A stretch of DNA of 64,000 bases from Porphyromonas levii DSM 23370 (GCF_000379925.1 NZ_KB904239.1:1605-65604); one strand, 5' to 3'. Shown: positions 37,973-47,349, numbered from the stretch's first letter. Translations and numbers: made by a program. The notes: generated by a model not told the origin, from the letters alone.

Positions 37973-37994
37973 TACAAAATAATCATGAGAGGAG

Positions 37995-38034
37995 GAGGGG
38001 ATAGAAGAGCTTAGGAATGTTCTTGTATCCCCTC
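37995..38034 (+). terminator. Terminator after gyrB
   Basis: GAGGGGATA and TATCCCCTC with inner AGAA/TTCT pairing lie 22 nt after the gyrB stop and are followed by TTCGTTCGTT. Confidence 0.7.
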
Positions 38035-38055
38035 TTCGTTCGTTATCAATGAGCA

Positions 38056-39774
38056 ATGGAAGGAATGAGTTTTTCGCTAAAGGAACTACAGTTGGAGATA
38101 TCAAGATGTAGTAGGTTCCTTAAGGGGGACAAACCAGTGATAGGTATCTCTACTAACCACAATCATGTGGATGAAAATACGCTCACTGATACTTATTGTG
38201 ATAGTATCAGGCATGCGGGGGGTATTCCTATGATTATCCCTAAGACGGATGATAAAGAGCTATTGCTGGAGACTCTAGGACGGTGTGATGCGCTGATTAT
38301 CAGTGGGGGTGGAGATCCTCATGCTCTGTGGTGGGGCGAGATGCCACACCACAAGATAGGGAAAGTGGTGTATGAGAAAGATGTCTTCGACCTTGCACTC
38401 ATACAGAGTGCATTTAGGCTCAATGTACCTATCTTAGGGATTTGCCGTGGTCTCCAGTTGCTCAATGTGGCACTAGGTGGATCGCTGATTCAGGATATTC
38501 CGAGTACCATTGAGGGTGCTTTTAACCATTCGCAGACGGCGACACGATATGAGGAGTGGCACTCAGTAGAGATACTACCAGGGGGTAGGCTTCAGACGAT
38601 AGTGGGGGAAGAGATGCTGATGGTCAATTCCTTCCACCATCAGGCAGTTGGTACGATTGCAGATTGTGGCGTGGTGTGTGCTCGGTCTAGCGATGGGGTA
38701 GTAGAGGCAGTGGATTATTATCCAGAGTATAATGCCCTTGGGGTACAATGGCATCCCGAGGCACTTGCCTGTGGAGGGAAGTCGAGACACCTAGAGCTAT
38801 TTAAGTGGTTAGTAGGCGAGGCGAGGTTGTTCCAAGAGGCTCGCCGTATTCATCAGCATGTTGTTACGCTTGATTCGCATGTAGATACACCATCATTATT
38901 GGTTGGGAACCCTTGTGGAGATAGCGATACGGCTCGGGTAGATTATCCTGGAATGGTGATTGGTGGGCTGGATGTGGTCTTTATGGCGGCTTATGTAGCG
39001 CAGGGGAGCGACGATGCCTATAATCATGTGATAGAGATGCTTGACGCTACTGATAGGTATGCCGAACAATCGGAGGGTAAGATAGTGGTATTGGGAGAGA
39101 CCACTAAGGCTTGGGAGAATAAGGTAAGTCGTCGGAAGATGCTCTGCAAGGCGGTAGAGAATGGGTATGCCATAGGCGATGATCTTACGAAGCTAGAGGT
39201 GTTGGCTCATCGTGGTGTAAAGTATATGACCCTTTGTCACAACGGTGATAATCTCATCTGTGATTCTGGAGCAAGGAGTCTGCAAACACATGGTGGGTTA
39301 AGTGACTTTGGAAAGAAGGTCGTAAGAGAAATGAATCGGCTAGGTATTATAGTAGATGTATCGCATGCCTCTGATTCTACTGTGCGTGATGTATTGGCGG
39401 AGAGTGATCAACCGATTATTGCTAGTCATAGTTCTTGTAGAGCACTCTATGACCACTCGCGTAACCTACCCGATGAACTACTGAAGGCAATAGCCGAGAA
39501 GGGTGGAGTGGTTCAGCTCTGTATGTACTATGGATTCTTGGGGGGCAAGCATGCAACACTATTGGACTTTGTAGACCATATACTACACGCAATGGAGGTG
39601 ATGGGAGAAAAGCACGTGGGTATTGGTACAGACTTTGATGGCGGGGGAGAAGTTATTGGTTGCCGAAATACCGCTGCTTTGCCACGCATTACGGTGGAAC
39701 TTCTGCGCCGAGGAGTTGCAATAAAGCAACTAAAGGCGCTTTGGGGAGAGAATTTATTAAATGTGATTAAGTAA
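38056..39774 (+). CDS. Fusion of class I amidotransferase-like (C26) and membrane dipeptidase (M19)
   Basis: The 572-aa protein joins two hydrolases. Residues about 25-260 form a peptidase C26/gamma-glutamyl hydrolase-type domain with the nucleophile in GICRGLQLLN and the His in VQWHPEA. Residues about 265-572 form an M19 renal-dipeptidase domain with metal ligands in LDSHVDTPSLL and the conserved VDVSHASDSTVRDVL and IIASHSSCRAL. There is no signal peptide, so it should be cytoplasmic. C26 enzymes cleave gamma-glutamyl bonds and M19 enzymes cleave dipeptides including Cys-Gly, so the fusion could degrade glutathione or other gamma-glutamyl peptides. That is inference. Confidence 0.88.
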   Translation: MEGMSFSLKELQLEISRCSRFLKGDKPVIGISTNHNHVDENTLTDTYCDSIRHAGGIPMIIPKTDDKELLLETLGRCDALIISGGGDPHALWWGEMPHHKIGKVVYEKDVFDLALIQSAFRLNVPILGICRGLQLLNVALGGSLIQDIPSTIEGAFNHSQTATRYEEWHSVEILPGGRLQTIVGEEMLMVNSFHHQAVGTIADCGVVCARSSDGVVEAVDYYPEYNALGVQWHPEALACGGKSRHLELFKWLVGEARLFQEARRIHQHVVTLDSHVDTPSLLVGNPCGDSDTARVDYPGMVIGGLDVVFMAAYVAQGSDDAYNHVIEMLDATDRYAEQSEGKIVVLGETTKAWENKVSRRKMLCKAVENGYAIGDDLTKLEVLAHRGVKYMTLCHNGDNLICDSGARSLQTHGGLSDFGKKVVREMNRLGIIVDVSHASDSTVRDVLAESDQPIIASHSSCRALYDHSRNLPDELLKAIAEKGGVVQLCMYYGFLGGKHATLLDFVDHILHAMEVMGEKHVGIGTDFDGGGEVIGCRNTAALPRITVELLRRGVAIKQLKALWGENLLNVIK

Positions 39775-39779
39775 TTGTT

Positions 39780-39787
39780 TATCTTTG
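39780..39787 (+). promoter_or_regulatory. -7 box for nfnAB
   Basis: TATCTTTG matches TAnnTTTG 41 nt before the ATG at 39829. Confidence 0.6.
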
Positions 39788-39828
39788 TGGCTGATTGTCA
39801 GAATTAACCTACTACGTATATTAGTTGT

Positions 39829-40626
39829 ATGAATAAGATTGTCTCCAAGGAGTTCCTCTCCGAAAGGGTAGTTAAGTTTGTAATCGAGGCTCCTCGTATT
39901 GCGAAGTCACGCAAGGCAGGGCATTTTGTGATTGTGCGTGTCGGTGCGATGGGCGAGCGTATTCCGCTTACTATTGCCGACTCAGATCCTGTAGAGGGTA
40001 CCATTACAATGGTGGTACAGAATGTCGGTAGAAGCTCTCAGAAACTCTGTGCTCTGAATGAGGGTGAGTATGTCACCGATGTGGTGGGGCCTCTCGGTCA
40101 GGCTACTAAAATAAAGAAATATGGTACTGTAGTCTGTGCTGGAGGTGGCGTAGGTGTTGCTCCGCTTTTCCCTATAGTACAGGCGATGCATGAGGCTGGT
40201 AACCGTGTGATTGTGGTACTGGCAGCACGTAATAAAGATCTCATAATACTAGAAAAGGAGATGCGTGCTAATTCGGATGAAGTAGTCATCATGACCGACG
40301 ACGGTTCGTCGGGAAAGCAAGGACTAGTGACCGCAGGTATCGAAGAGGTATTGCAGCGGGAGAAGGTAGATCTTTGTGTTACTATTGGTCCTGCTATCAT
40401 GATGAAGTTTGTGGCAGAGCTTACTAAGAAGTATGAGGTACCTACCTATGCTAGTCTCAATACGATTATGGTGGATGGTACTGGTATGTGTGGCGCTTGT
40501 CGAATCACGGTGGATGGCCAGACTAAGTTTGTGTGTGTCGATGGTCCTGAGTTTGACGCACACAAGGTGGACTTCGATGAGATGCTTAAGAGGATGAACG
40601 CATTTAGAGATCAAGAGAAGGCATAA
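39829..40626 (+). CDS. nfnA: NADH-dependent ferredoxin:NADP+ oxidoreductase, small subunit (NfnA)
   Basis: The 265-aa flavoprotein has an FAD-binding beta-barrel (GHFVIVRV, RIPLTIAD), an NAD-binding region (CAGGGVGVAPLFP), and C-terminal Cys residues for a [2Fe-2S] cluster (GTGMCGACR and KFVCVDGPEF). It resembles NfnA and sulfide dehydrogenase alpha. With the next gene it should couple NADH and reduced ferredoxin to NADP+ reduction by electron bifurcation, a typical anaerobe activity. The two genes are 6 bp apart. Confidence 0.85.
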   Translation: MNKIVSKEFLSERVVKFVIEAPRIAKSRKAGHFVIVRVGAMGERIPLTIADSDPVEGTITMVVQNVGRSSQKLCALNEGEYVTDVVGPLGQATKIKKYGTVVCAGGGVGVAPLFPIVQAMHEAGNRVIVVLAARNKDLIILEKEMRANSDEVVIMTDDGSSGKQGLVTAGIEEVLQREKVDLCVTIGPAIMMKFVAELTKKYEVPTYASLNTIMVDGTGMCGACRITVDGQTKFVCVDGPEFDAHKVDFDEMLKRMNAFRDQEKA

Positions 40627-40632
40627 TAAGAC

Positions 40633-42111
40633 ATGGATCTAATCAAAGAAAGACGTGCCCAAGAGTGGCGTGAAGAGCTCCGTAAGGCTACTAGCCCTAA
40701 GGAGCGTATGGCGATGACTAGGGTAGAGATGCCTGCCTTAGACGGTAAATACAGGGCTACGAACCATGAGGAGGTAAGCCAAGGTCTTACTGATGAGATG
40801 GCAAGAAGCGAGGCCAAGCGTTGTCTCGACTGTGTCAATCCATCATGTATGGAGGGTTGCCCTGTAAGTATTCATATACCTAGCTTTATCAAGAATGTAG
40901 AGGCGGGTAATATAATGGATGCAGCTAAAGTTATTCGCGAGACTAGCTCATTGCCTGGTGTGTGCGGTCGTGTTTGTCCTCAGGAGAAACAGTGTGAGAG
41001 CAAGTGTATCTACACCCAGAAGATGAATAAGCCAGCGGTGGCTATCGGTTTCCTAGAGCGTTATGTTTCGGACTATGAGCGTAAGGCTATCCTTAGTGGC
41101 GCAGTCAAGGAGGATACTGAAGAGATTGTCCCTAATGGAATTAAGGTGGCGATAGCAGGTGCTGGTCCAGCTGGTCTCTCTTGCGCTGGTGACTTGGCAA
41201 AGTGGGGCTATGATGTGACGGTATTTGATGCACTGCACGAATTGGGAGGCGTACTCAGGTATGGTATCCCAGAGTTTAGGTTGCCTAATGATATCGTAGA
41301 CTTTGAGATTGATAGGCTAAAGGCGCTTGGTATTAAGTTCGAGACCAATGTAATTGTGGGTAAGACTATCTCCTATGAAGATCTACATGAGGAAGGCTTC
41401 AAGGCTATTTTTGTAGCAAGTGGTGCGGGACTTCCACGCTTCATGCATATCCCTGGTGAAAACCTAGTTGGTGTGATGTCTAGTAATGAGTACCTCACCC
41501 GTGTCAATCTGATGAAGGCTGGTCAGCCAGGTGCAGATACTCCTGTTTCTCATGGTAAGAATGTCGCCGTTATTGGTGGAGGCAATACAGCTATGGACTC
41601 TGTGCGTACCGCACTTCGCTTGGGAGCAAAGCGCGCTATCATTGTTTATCGTCGTAGCGAAGATGAGATGCCTGCTCGTTTGGAGGAGGTACACCATGCC
41701 AAGGAGGAGGGTGTTGAGTTTATGACGCTCCATAATCCTATTGAGTACGTGGATGATGGGACAGGCAAAGTACGTGCTATGCGTGTGCAAAAGATGGAGT
41801 TAGGCGAACCAGATGCATCAGGACGCCGTAGCCCAGTACCTGTAGAGGGTGCTATCGAGGAGATTGAGGTAGACCAGGTAGTAGTGAGTGTTGGTGTTTC
41901 TCCAAACCCTATTATTCCTACTAACTTCAAGGGGCTAAAGATTACTAAGAAAGGAACTATTGAAGTGAAAGCTGAGACCAATCAGAGTGATCTTGAGGAT
42001 GTATTTGCTGGAGGCGATATTGTACGTGGTGGTGCTACTGTAATCCTCGCTATGGGCGATGGTCGTAAGGCTGCTGCTGGTATCCATGAGTATCTCCAGT
42101 CTAATAAGTAA
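40633..42111 (+). CDS. nfnB: NfnB/GltA-type flavin oxidoreductase
   Basis: The 492-aa protein has an N-terminal domain binding two [4Fe-4S] clusters (CLDCVNPSCMEGCP and CGRVCPQEKQCESKC), then FAD-binding (AIAGAGPAGLSCAGDLA) and NADPH-binding (VAVIGGGNTAMDSVRTA) motifs. It is homologous to the glutamate synthase small subunit and is often annotated gltA. Pairing with NfnA favours the bifurcating transhydrogenase over a glutamate synthase role, since no large glutamate synthase gene is adjacent. A strong terminator follows. Confidence 0.88.
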   Translation: MDLIKERRAQEWREELRKATSPKERMAMTRVEMPALDGKYRATNHEEVSQGLTDEMARSEAKRCLDCVNPSCMEGCPVSIHIPSFIKNVEAGNIMDAAKVIRETSSLPGVCGRVCPQEKQCESKCIYTQKMNKPAVAIGFLERYVSDYERKAILSGAVKEDTEEIVPNGIKVAIAGAGPAGLSCAGDLAKWGYDVTVFDALHELGGVLRYGIPEFRLPNDIVDFEIDRLKALGIKFETNVIVGKTISYEDLHEEGFKAIFVASGAGLPRFMHIPGENLVGVMSSNEYLTRVNLMKAGQPGADTPVSHGKNVAVIGGGNTAMDSVRTALRLGAKRAIIVYRRSEDEMPARLEEVHHAKEEGVEFMTLHNPIEYVDDGTGKVRAMRVQKMELGEPDASGRRSPVPVEGAIEEIEVDQVVVSVGVSPNPIIPTNFKGLKITKKGTIEVKAETNQSDLEDVFAGGDIVRGGATVILAMGDGRKAAAGIHEYLQSNK

Positions 42112-42142
42112 TATAAATCCTTTACTATAATCTACACACACT

Positions 42143-42175
42143 AGGGGTTGGCTATTCGGTAGCCGACCCCTTTTT
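42143..42175 (+). terminator. Terminator after nfnB
   Basis: AGGGGTTGGCT and AGCCGACCCCT pair over 11 bp with one G-T wobble, a 7-nt loop and a five-T tail. Confidence 0.9.
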
Positions 42176-42244
42176 ACATAATGGACAGTGGAGGATCAGG
42201 TCTTATATTTGGCATAACGTAGCGGTATTTGTGCCAAAAATAAG

Positions 42245-42252
42245 TATCTTTG
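42245..42252 (+). promoter_or_regulatory. -7 box for fabI
   Basis: TATCTTTG matches TAnnTTTG 30 nt before the fabI ATG. Confidence 0.65.
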
Positions 42253-42282
42253 TCGCGGTAATAATTTTTGAAAGATAACGTT

Positions 42283-43116
42283 ATGGCTTACGGTTTATTA
42301 AAGGGGAAGAGGGGAATAGTATTTGGTGCACTTAACGAGCAGTCTATTGCTTGGAAGGTAGCGGAGCGAGTAGTAGAGGAGGGAGCAACAATCACCTTGA
42401 CCAATACTGCTATTGCGCTTCGTATGGGTACGCTCAATGACCTTGCGGCTAAGACAGGCGCCAAGGTTATTGCATGTGATGCTACTAGTATTGAGGATCT
42501 TGAGAATGTGTTTATCGAGAGCCAAAAGGAGCTTGGTGGTAAGATAGACTTTGTTCTACACTCTATAGGCATGAGTCCTAATGTGCGTAAAGGTATTCCT
42601 TATGATGATATCAACTACGCTAATATGACCAAGACACTGGATATCTCGGCAATCTCATTGCATAAGATGCTATCGGTGGCTAAGAAACTTGATGCTATCT
42701 CTGAGGGTGGTTCGGTAGTCGCACTCACCTATATTGCAGCACAGCGTAGCTTTGTGGGCTATAGTGATATGGCAGATGCCAAGTCACTTCTTGAGTCTAT
42801 CACTCGTAATTTTGGCATGATCTATGGTAAGGAGAAGGGCGTTCGAATCAATACTGTGAGCCAGTCGCCTACTGTGACTACAGCGGGTAGTGGAGTAGAG
42901 GGTATGAATCTGCTTCGTCACTTTGCTGAGAAGGTAGCTCCTCTGGGCAATGCCGATGCCGATGATTGTGCAGACTACTGTGTAACTCTCTTTAGTGACC
43001 TTACTCGTAAGGTGACCATGCAAAACCTCTTCCATGATGGTGGTTTCTCTACCACAGGTATGAGCGCAGATGCTCTTGAGCAATACACTAAGGGTGGTCT
43101 TGATAATATAGACTAA
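42283..43116 (+). CDS. fabI: Enoyl-[acyl-carrier-protein] reductase (NADH), FabI
   Basis: The 277-aa short-chain dehydrogenase-type enzyme performs the last reduction in fatty acid elongation. It has the FabI N-terminus GKRGIVFGALNEQSIAWKVA, SIGMSPN, and the catalytic Tyr/Lys in YSDMADAKSLLES with an upstream Tyr in LTYIAAQRS. A FabI-type enzyme is the expected target of triclosan-like inhibitors. I start at ATG 42283 (MAYGLL); the longer frame uses TTG. dedA follows after 2 bp. Confidence 0.93.
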   Translation: MAYGLLKGKRGIVFGALNEQSIAWKVAERVVEEGATITLTNTAIALRMGTLNDLAAKTGAKVIACDATSIEDLENVFIESQKELGGKIDFVLHSIGMSPNVRKGIPYDDINYANMTKTLDISAISLHKMLSVAKKLDAISEGGSVVALTYIAAQRSFVGYSDMADAKSLLESITRNFGMIYGKEKGVRINTVSQSPTVTTAGSGVEGMNLLRHFAEKVAPLGNADADDCADYCVTLFSDLTRKVTMQNLFHDGGFSTTGMSADALEQYTKGGLDNID

Positions 43117-43118
43117 GG

Positions 43119-43772
43119 ATGGAGGATGTAGGATTTATCCAATGGGCGCTAGAGCACCTAAATTATTGGACAGTGACCTTATTGATGGCCATTGAGAGTT
43201 CTTTTATTCCATTTCCTAGCGAGATTGTTGTTCCACCTGCAGCATATATGGCTGCTTCAGGCGAGAGCGATATGACCTTCGTGGGTATTATCTTTTTCTC
43301 TACTCTAGGCGCAATGATAGGAGCTTTTATCAATTATTCATTAGCGCTTTGGTTGGGACGGCCGATAGTGCATCGCTTTGCAAGAAGTAGAATAGGGGGC
43401 TTTTTCCTACTTTCCGAAGAGGCTGTAGTGAAAGCAGAGCAGTACTTTAATGAGCATGGCAAGATATCGACGTTTATCGGGAGATTAGTTCCGGGTATTC
43501 GTCAGTTAATCTCAGTCCCTGCGGGGTTGGCTAATATGCGTATAGCTAAGTTTGCCCTTTTTACAGCACTAGGTGCGGGTGTGTGGAATATGCTACTCGC
43601 TACAATAGGGTGGTATCTACAGGATGTAGTGCCTTATGATCAGCTTCGTACTAGTGTGGAGCACTACAGTAAGCCTATTGGTTACGCGATCTTGGCCATT
43701 GTCCTCTTGGTACTCAGCTACATGCTCTTTAAGGCTTTATCAAGACCGAAGGTTAATATAACAAATGACTAA
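43119..43772 (+). CDS. DedA family membrane protein
   Basis: The 217-aa inner-membrane protein matches the DedA/SNARE-associated family. ESSFIPFPSEIVVPPAAYMA near the N-terminus and FIGRLVPGIRQLISVPAGLANM are hallmark segments. Family members act in lipid recycling, including undecaprenyl phosphate or phospholipid translocation, and in envelope stress resistance. The specific substrate is unknown. It lies 2 bp after fabI and overlaps the next gene by 8 bp. Confidence 0.88.
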   Translation: MEDVGFIQWALEHLNYWTVTLLMAIESSFIPFPSEIVVPPAAYMAASGESDMTFVGIIFFSTLGAMIGAFINYSLALWLGRPIVHRFARSRIGGFFLLSEEAVVKAEQYFNEHGKISTFIGRLVPGIRQLISVPAGLANMRIAKFALFTALGAGVWNMLLATIGWYLQDVVPYDQLRTSVEHYSKPIGYAILAIVLLVLSYMLFKALSRPKVNITND

Positions 43773-44415
43773 GAAGATAATTGTAGAGATTTGGGCTGAT
43801 ATTACTTGCCCCTTCTGTTATATCGGGGAGACCTTACTACAGCGAGAGCTTGAGCAATGGGTACATGCCGATATGGTGGATGTGAGGTGGAGGAGTTCGC
43901 TCCTTTCGCCACAACTTCCTCTTGAGAAGTCTTTTACTTGGACTGAGACTGTGGCTAGGATAAAGGCTCCAGAGCAACTAGCTCTTTTCCAAAAGAAGAC
44001 TGAGGTATTGAAGCGCCTATCCGAGAAGTATGGCTTGGCATACAACCTAGAAACAGCTTACTCACACAATGCCCAGCGTGCAGCTAGGCTATTAAAGGCC
44101 GCAGGAGAGTTCGGGCTTACACTACGGCTTGCAAACCTATTTGGTCGGGGGTATTTTTCTGAAGGGAAGGACTATAGTAAGCCTGAAGAGCTAAGAAACA
44201 CTGCACTTGAGGCTGGACTTCCTAAGGAGGTTATCGACAATGTGCTTCATGGAGATCTCTATCTAGCAGAGGTGGAGGCAGACCAAGTGCTGGCGGAAAA
44301 GTATACCCCTAACTACGTCCCAACGATCTACTTTAATGGCAGTGAGATGATAGAAGGTATCCTCAAACCGGAGCAGTTAAGGCGAAGTCTTGAGATGGCT
44401 TGGGAGAAGCTTTAA
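43765..44415 (+). CDS. FrnE/DsbA-like thioredoxin-fold protein
   Basis: The 216-aa protein has the thioredoxin-fold active site CPFC (Cys15-Cys18 in ADITCPFCYIGE), a helical insertion, and a cis-Pro segment (NYVPTIYFNG). It matches the FrnE/2-hydroxychromene-2-carboxylate isomerase-like DsbA group. No signal peptide is present, so it is a cytoplasmic disulfide oxidoreductase. It overlaps dedA by 8 bp and ends 4 bp inside the convergent menA gene. Confidence 0.85.
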   Translation: MTKKIIVEIWADITCPFCYIGETLLQRELEQWVHADMVDVRWRSSLLSPQLPLEKSFTWTETVARIKAPEQLALFQKKTEVLKRLSEKYGLAYNLETAYSHNAQRAARLLKAAGEFGLTLRLANLFGRGYFSEGKDYSKPEELRNTALEAGLPKEVIDNVLHGDLYLAEVEADQVLAEKYTPNYVPTIYFNGSEMIEGILKPEQLRRSLEMAWEKL

Positions 44416-45296
44416 GAGAGTAGTGAACACATAACGACTACGCCGATTATCAGAGTCGTCATATTAGTATAGCGGAGGAGCTTGTTTAGGCTCCTCCCTT
44501 TTAGTCTACGAATGGCAAGATAACCATTGCCGAATAGTAATAACCCTACAATCCCAACAACGATGGCACCTACCCAGCTCCCTTCATTCCCCAATCCTAT
44601 AATTAAGAATACGAGTGTCAATAGGGCGTTGATTAGGTAGAGCATCGGCCCCGACCTTCTACCCATTCTCACGATAAGCGTTCGCTTGCCGCTCTCCATA
44701 TCTTCGGTGTAATCTCGGTAGTTGTTACACACAAGAATATTTGCCTCCCAAAGCCCAATCCCAAGGGCGAGGAGGATAAGATAGAACGGAGGCCTACAAG
44801 CTGCGATAGCATAATAGGCAGCCAGAATAGGCACCAGACCATAGAATAGCACTACAGCAAAATCTCCTAAGGCAGTCCTAGATAGAGAGTAGGGAGTCGC
44901 AGAGTAGGCAATCACACCGATAACCACTATTGCTCCAATCGCTATTAACCACCAATTGGTTAGAGCCACAAGAGAAATGCCTGCGATAGCGCACACAGAA
45001 AGTGAGAGACCAAGAGCCATCAACATCTGCTTTGGTGTTACTTCCCCAGTAGTCAGCAACCTCGAAAAGCCTATCCGCTGATCCGTATCTTCCCCACTCT
45101 TATAGCCGAAGTAGTCGTTAGCGAAGTTGCTAGAAATCTGAGCCGTAACGGCGACAATGAAAGCAAGTAGATACAATCCCCAATGCATATTATCTTCGGC
45201 AAGCAAAGCACCGAGCAGTATCAGCATTGGCGCAATGGAAGCACCTAGAGTGTGCGGACGGGTCGCATATATCCAAGTACGGATGCGGTCTTTCAT
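44412..45296 (-). CDS. menA: 1,4-dihydroxy-2-naphthoate polyprenyltransferase (MenA)
   Basis: The 294-aa UbiA-superfamily membrane enzyme attaches a polyprenyl chain in menaquinone synthesis. It has about eight to nine hydrophobic segments. The first Asp motif reads NDYFGYKSGED, where the usual pattern NDxxD has Gly instead of the second Asp. The second motif, NNYRDYTEDMESGKRT, is intact. The N-terminal TRPHTLGASIAPMLI is typical. It overlaps lysC by 4 bp (ATGA) and is probably the last gene of a ftsE-lysC-menA operon. Confidence 0.88.
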   Translation of the reverse strand: MKDRIRTWIYATRPHTLGASIAPMLILLGALLAEDNMHWGLYLLAFIVAVTAQISSNFANDYFGYKSGEDTDQRIGFSRLLTTGEVTPKQMLMALGLSLSVCAIAGISLVALTNWWLIAIGAIVVIGVIAYSATPYSLSRTALGDFAVVLFYGLVPILAAYYAIAACRPPFYLILLALGIGLWEANILVCNNYRDYTEDMESGKRTLIVRMGRRSGPMLYLINALLTLVFLIIGLGNEGSWVGAIVVGIVGLLLFGNGYLAIRRLKGRSLNKLLRYTNMTTLIIGVVVMCSLLS

Positions 45297-46642
45297 ACCC
45301 CCTCGTGAAAGAGGTGATAGCTCAGTAGGCGAAGAGATTCTATCTTATCCTCATTCCTAACGAGGATAGATACGCCATAGTTAGACCCTCCATAGGAAAT
45401 CATTCGTACCGGTATATCTTGTAGCGCCTCTATTACTTTGCTCTCAAAGCCAACATTTTTCCAGTTGAGGTCACCCACCACACTAATGATAGACATATTC
45501 TCGTCTACTGATACATGTGCAATCTTATTCAGTTCAGATAGAATCTCCTCTAGTCTATTCGGATTGTCAATGGTTAGCGACACAGCTACTTCACTAGTTG
45601 TCACCATATCTACTGGAGTCTGATGACGTTCAAATATTTCAAATACCTTCCTCAGAAAACCTTGAGCCAGTAGCATGCGCGTACTCAGTATGCGGAGTAC
45701 CGTAATACCGTCTTTAGCGGCTACAGCCTTAAGCTCACCTTCAATGATTCTATTAGAGATAAATGTGCCCTCTGCCGATGGCTCCATGGAGTTGAGCAAA
45801 CGGACAGGGATATTAGCCATCTTAGCCGGATGAATACATGTTGGATGCAATATCTTCGCACCGAAGTAAGCAAGCTCAGCTGCCTCATCAAAGTGGAGAT
45901 GACGCACCGCAGTTGTATGGCTTACCATACGAGGGTCATTATTGTGTAGCCCATCTATATCCGTCCAAATCTGAATTTCCTTAGCATCCACGGCAGCACC
46001 GACCAGCGATGCAGTATAGTCACTACCGCCACGCTTTAGATTGTCTACCTCGAGGTAAGCATTCCGGCAGATGTACCCTTCTGTAATAAATATTTGTTGC
46101 TGTGGGTAGTGGCTAAGGAGTTCAAGTAGTTGTTCCTTGATGAGCTTTTGATTGGGCTCACCCTGCTTATTGGTAATCATATAGTCCAGGGCAGAGATCT
46201 TGATAGCCTTCAAACCCTCTTCTACTAGGTGAAGGCGCATCATCTCCACCGATATTATCTCTCCTTGGGCTAGCACCTGACGCTCTTCAAAGTCGGTGAA
46301 ATACTCCCCTTTGAAGCCGCGAAGGAAATCCATAATCTCAGCTACAAAAGCTCTGGAGGATGCTCTATTTTTCTCATCCTTATACAGGTCATGTATTACG
46401 GCATGGTACAAGCTTTCTAGCTCATTGATTTTATTGAGTGCTCCCTGAGCATTGTTGCTATAATAGAGTTGACTAATCTCTACCAGCCTATTGGTAACCC
46501 CCGACATGGCACTGAGGACAACTATCTTCCTCCCTTCGGTGCTGACTAATTGGGCTACATTTCTAATACGCTCAGCGTTACCTACAGAGGTGCCGCCGAA
46601 CTTCATGACCACTAGATCTGAATAATTATTGCTTTGAATCAT
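45293..46642 (-). CDS. lysC: Aspartate kinase
   Basis: The 449-aa monofunctional aspartokinase phosphorylates aspartate for lysine, threonine, methionine and diaminopimelate. It has the kinase motif VMKFGGTSVGN (12-22), EGYICRNAYLEVDNLKRGGSDYTASLVGAA, and two ACT regulatory domains in the last roughly 150 residues (ITVLRILSTRML, ISVVGDL). Lysine or threonine feedback is likely but not visible. It starts 8 bp after ftsE ends and overlaps menA by 4 bp. Confidence 0.94.
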   Translation of the reverse strand: MIQSNNYSDLVVMKFGGTSVGNAERIRNVAQLVSTEGRKIVVLSAMSGVTNRLVEISQLYYSNNAQGALNKINELESLYHAVIHDLYKDEKNRASSRAFVAEIMDFLRGFKGEYFTDFEERQVLAQGEIISVEMMRLHLVEEGLKAIKISALDYMITNKQGEPNQKLIKEQLLELLSHYPQQQIFITEGYICRNAYLEVDNLKRGGSDYTASLVGAAVDAKEIQIWTDIDGLHNNDPRMVSHTTAVRHLHFDEAAELAYFGAKILHPTCIHPAKMANIPVRLLNSMEPSAEGTFISNRIIEGELKAVAAKDGITVLRILSTRMLLAQGFLRKVFEIFERHQTPVDMVTTSEVAVSLTIDNPNRLEEILSELNKIAHVSVDENMSIISVVGDLNWKNVGFESKVIEALQDIPVRMISYGGSNYGVSILVRNEDKIESLRLLSYHLFHEGV

Positions 46643-46650
46643 CGTGCCGA

Positions 46651-47349
46651 TTAAATCTCTTCCCTTAATTGCATCTCTTTCAGTTTACCCTCTATCACTT
46701 GGACTATACGAGCTGGGTGCTTCTTCACAAGCGCATAGTTGTGCGTACTCATCAATACGGCTGTACCTGCATTGCTAATTTCTCTAAGTAGCGTAACAAT
46801 CTGCTCTCCTGTGAGAGGGTCAAGATTTCCTGTCGGCTCGTCTGCAAGAATCATCTTAGGCTTGTTAAGTAGGGCACGCGAGATTACCACACGTTGCTGC
46901 TCACCACCCGAGAGTTCATGTGGCAACTTGTAACCTTTGCTTTCGAGACCTACCTGCTCCAATACCTCTGAGATACGGTTGCGTATAAGAGACTTATCCT
47001 TCCAACCGGTGGCTTTGAGGACAAACTCTAAGTTCTTTTCTACAGAGCGATCAGTGAGCAACTGAAAATCTTGGAAGATGATGCCGAGATGGCGGCGGAG
47101 ATATGGGATTTGTTTCCTTTTAATCTTCCTAAGGTCATAGTCTGCAAACCGCCCCTCGCCCTGAGCAATAGGGAGGTCGGCATAGACCGACTTGATAAGT
47201 GTGGACTTGCCAGCACCTACACGTCCTATGAGGTAAACAAATTCTCCTGGAAATATGTCGAGCGAAGCACCATTGAGAATGATATTCTCATCGCGCTTCA
47301 CAATTATATCTTTTAGCGTAAGTAATGCCTCTTCTGCCATCTCTATCAT
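46651..47349 (-). CDS. ftsE: FtsE-type ABC transporter ATP-binding protein
   Basis: The 232-aa ATPase has Walker [10 protein letters not shown] (42-50), signature LSGGEQQRV, Walker [10 protein letters not shown], and the H-loop STHNYA. It matches FtsE, which with FtsX activates peptidoglycan hydrolases at the septum. No ftsX is adjacent. lysC follows 8 bp later. A minus-strand TAAATTTG at 47367-47374 is its -7 box. ATG 47340 is an alternative start. Confidence 0.85.
   Translation of the reverse strand: MIEMAEEALLTLKDIIVKRDENIILNGASLDIFPGEFVYLIGRVGAGKSTLIKSVYADLPIAQGEGRFADYDLRKIKRKQIPYLRRHLGIIFQDFQLLTDRSVEKNLEFVLKATGWKDKSLIRNRISEVLEQVGLESKGYKLPHELSGGEQQRVVISRALLNKPKMILADEPTGNLDPLTGEQIVTLLREISNAGTAVLMSTHNYALVKKHPARIVQVIEGKLKEMQLREEI

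Noticed and set aside
40633-42111. True glutamate synthase small subunit
   Set aside because: No large subunit is adjacent and the partner upstream is an NfnA-type flavoprotein, so NfnB is the better call.
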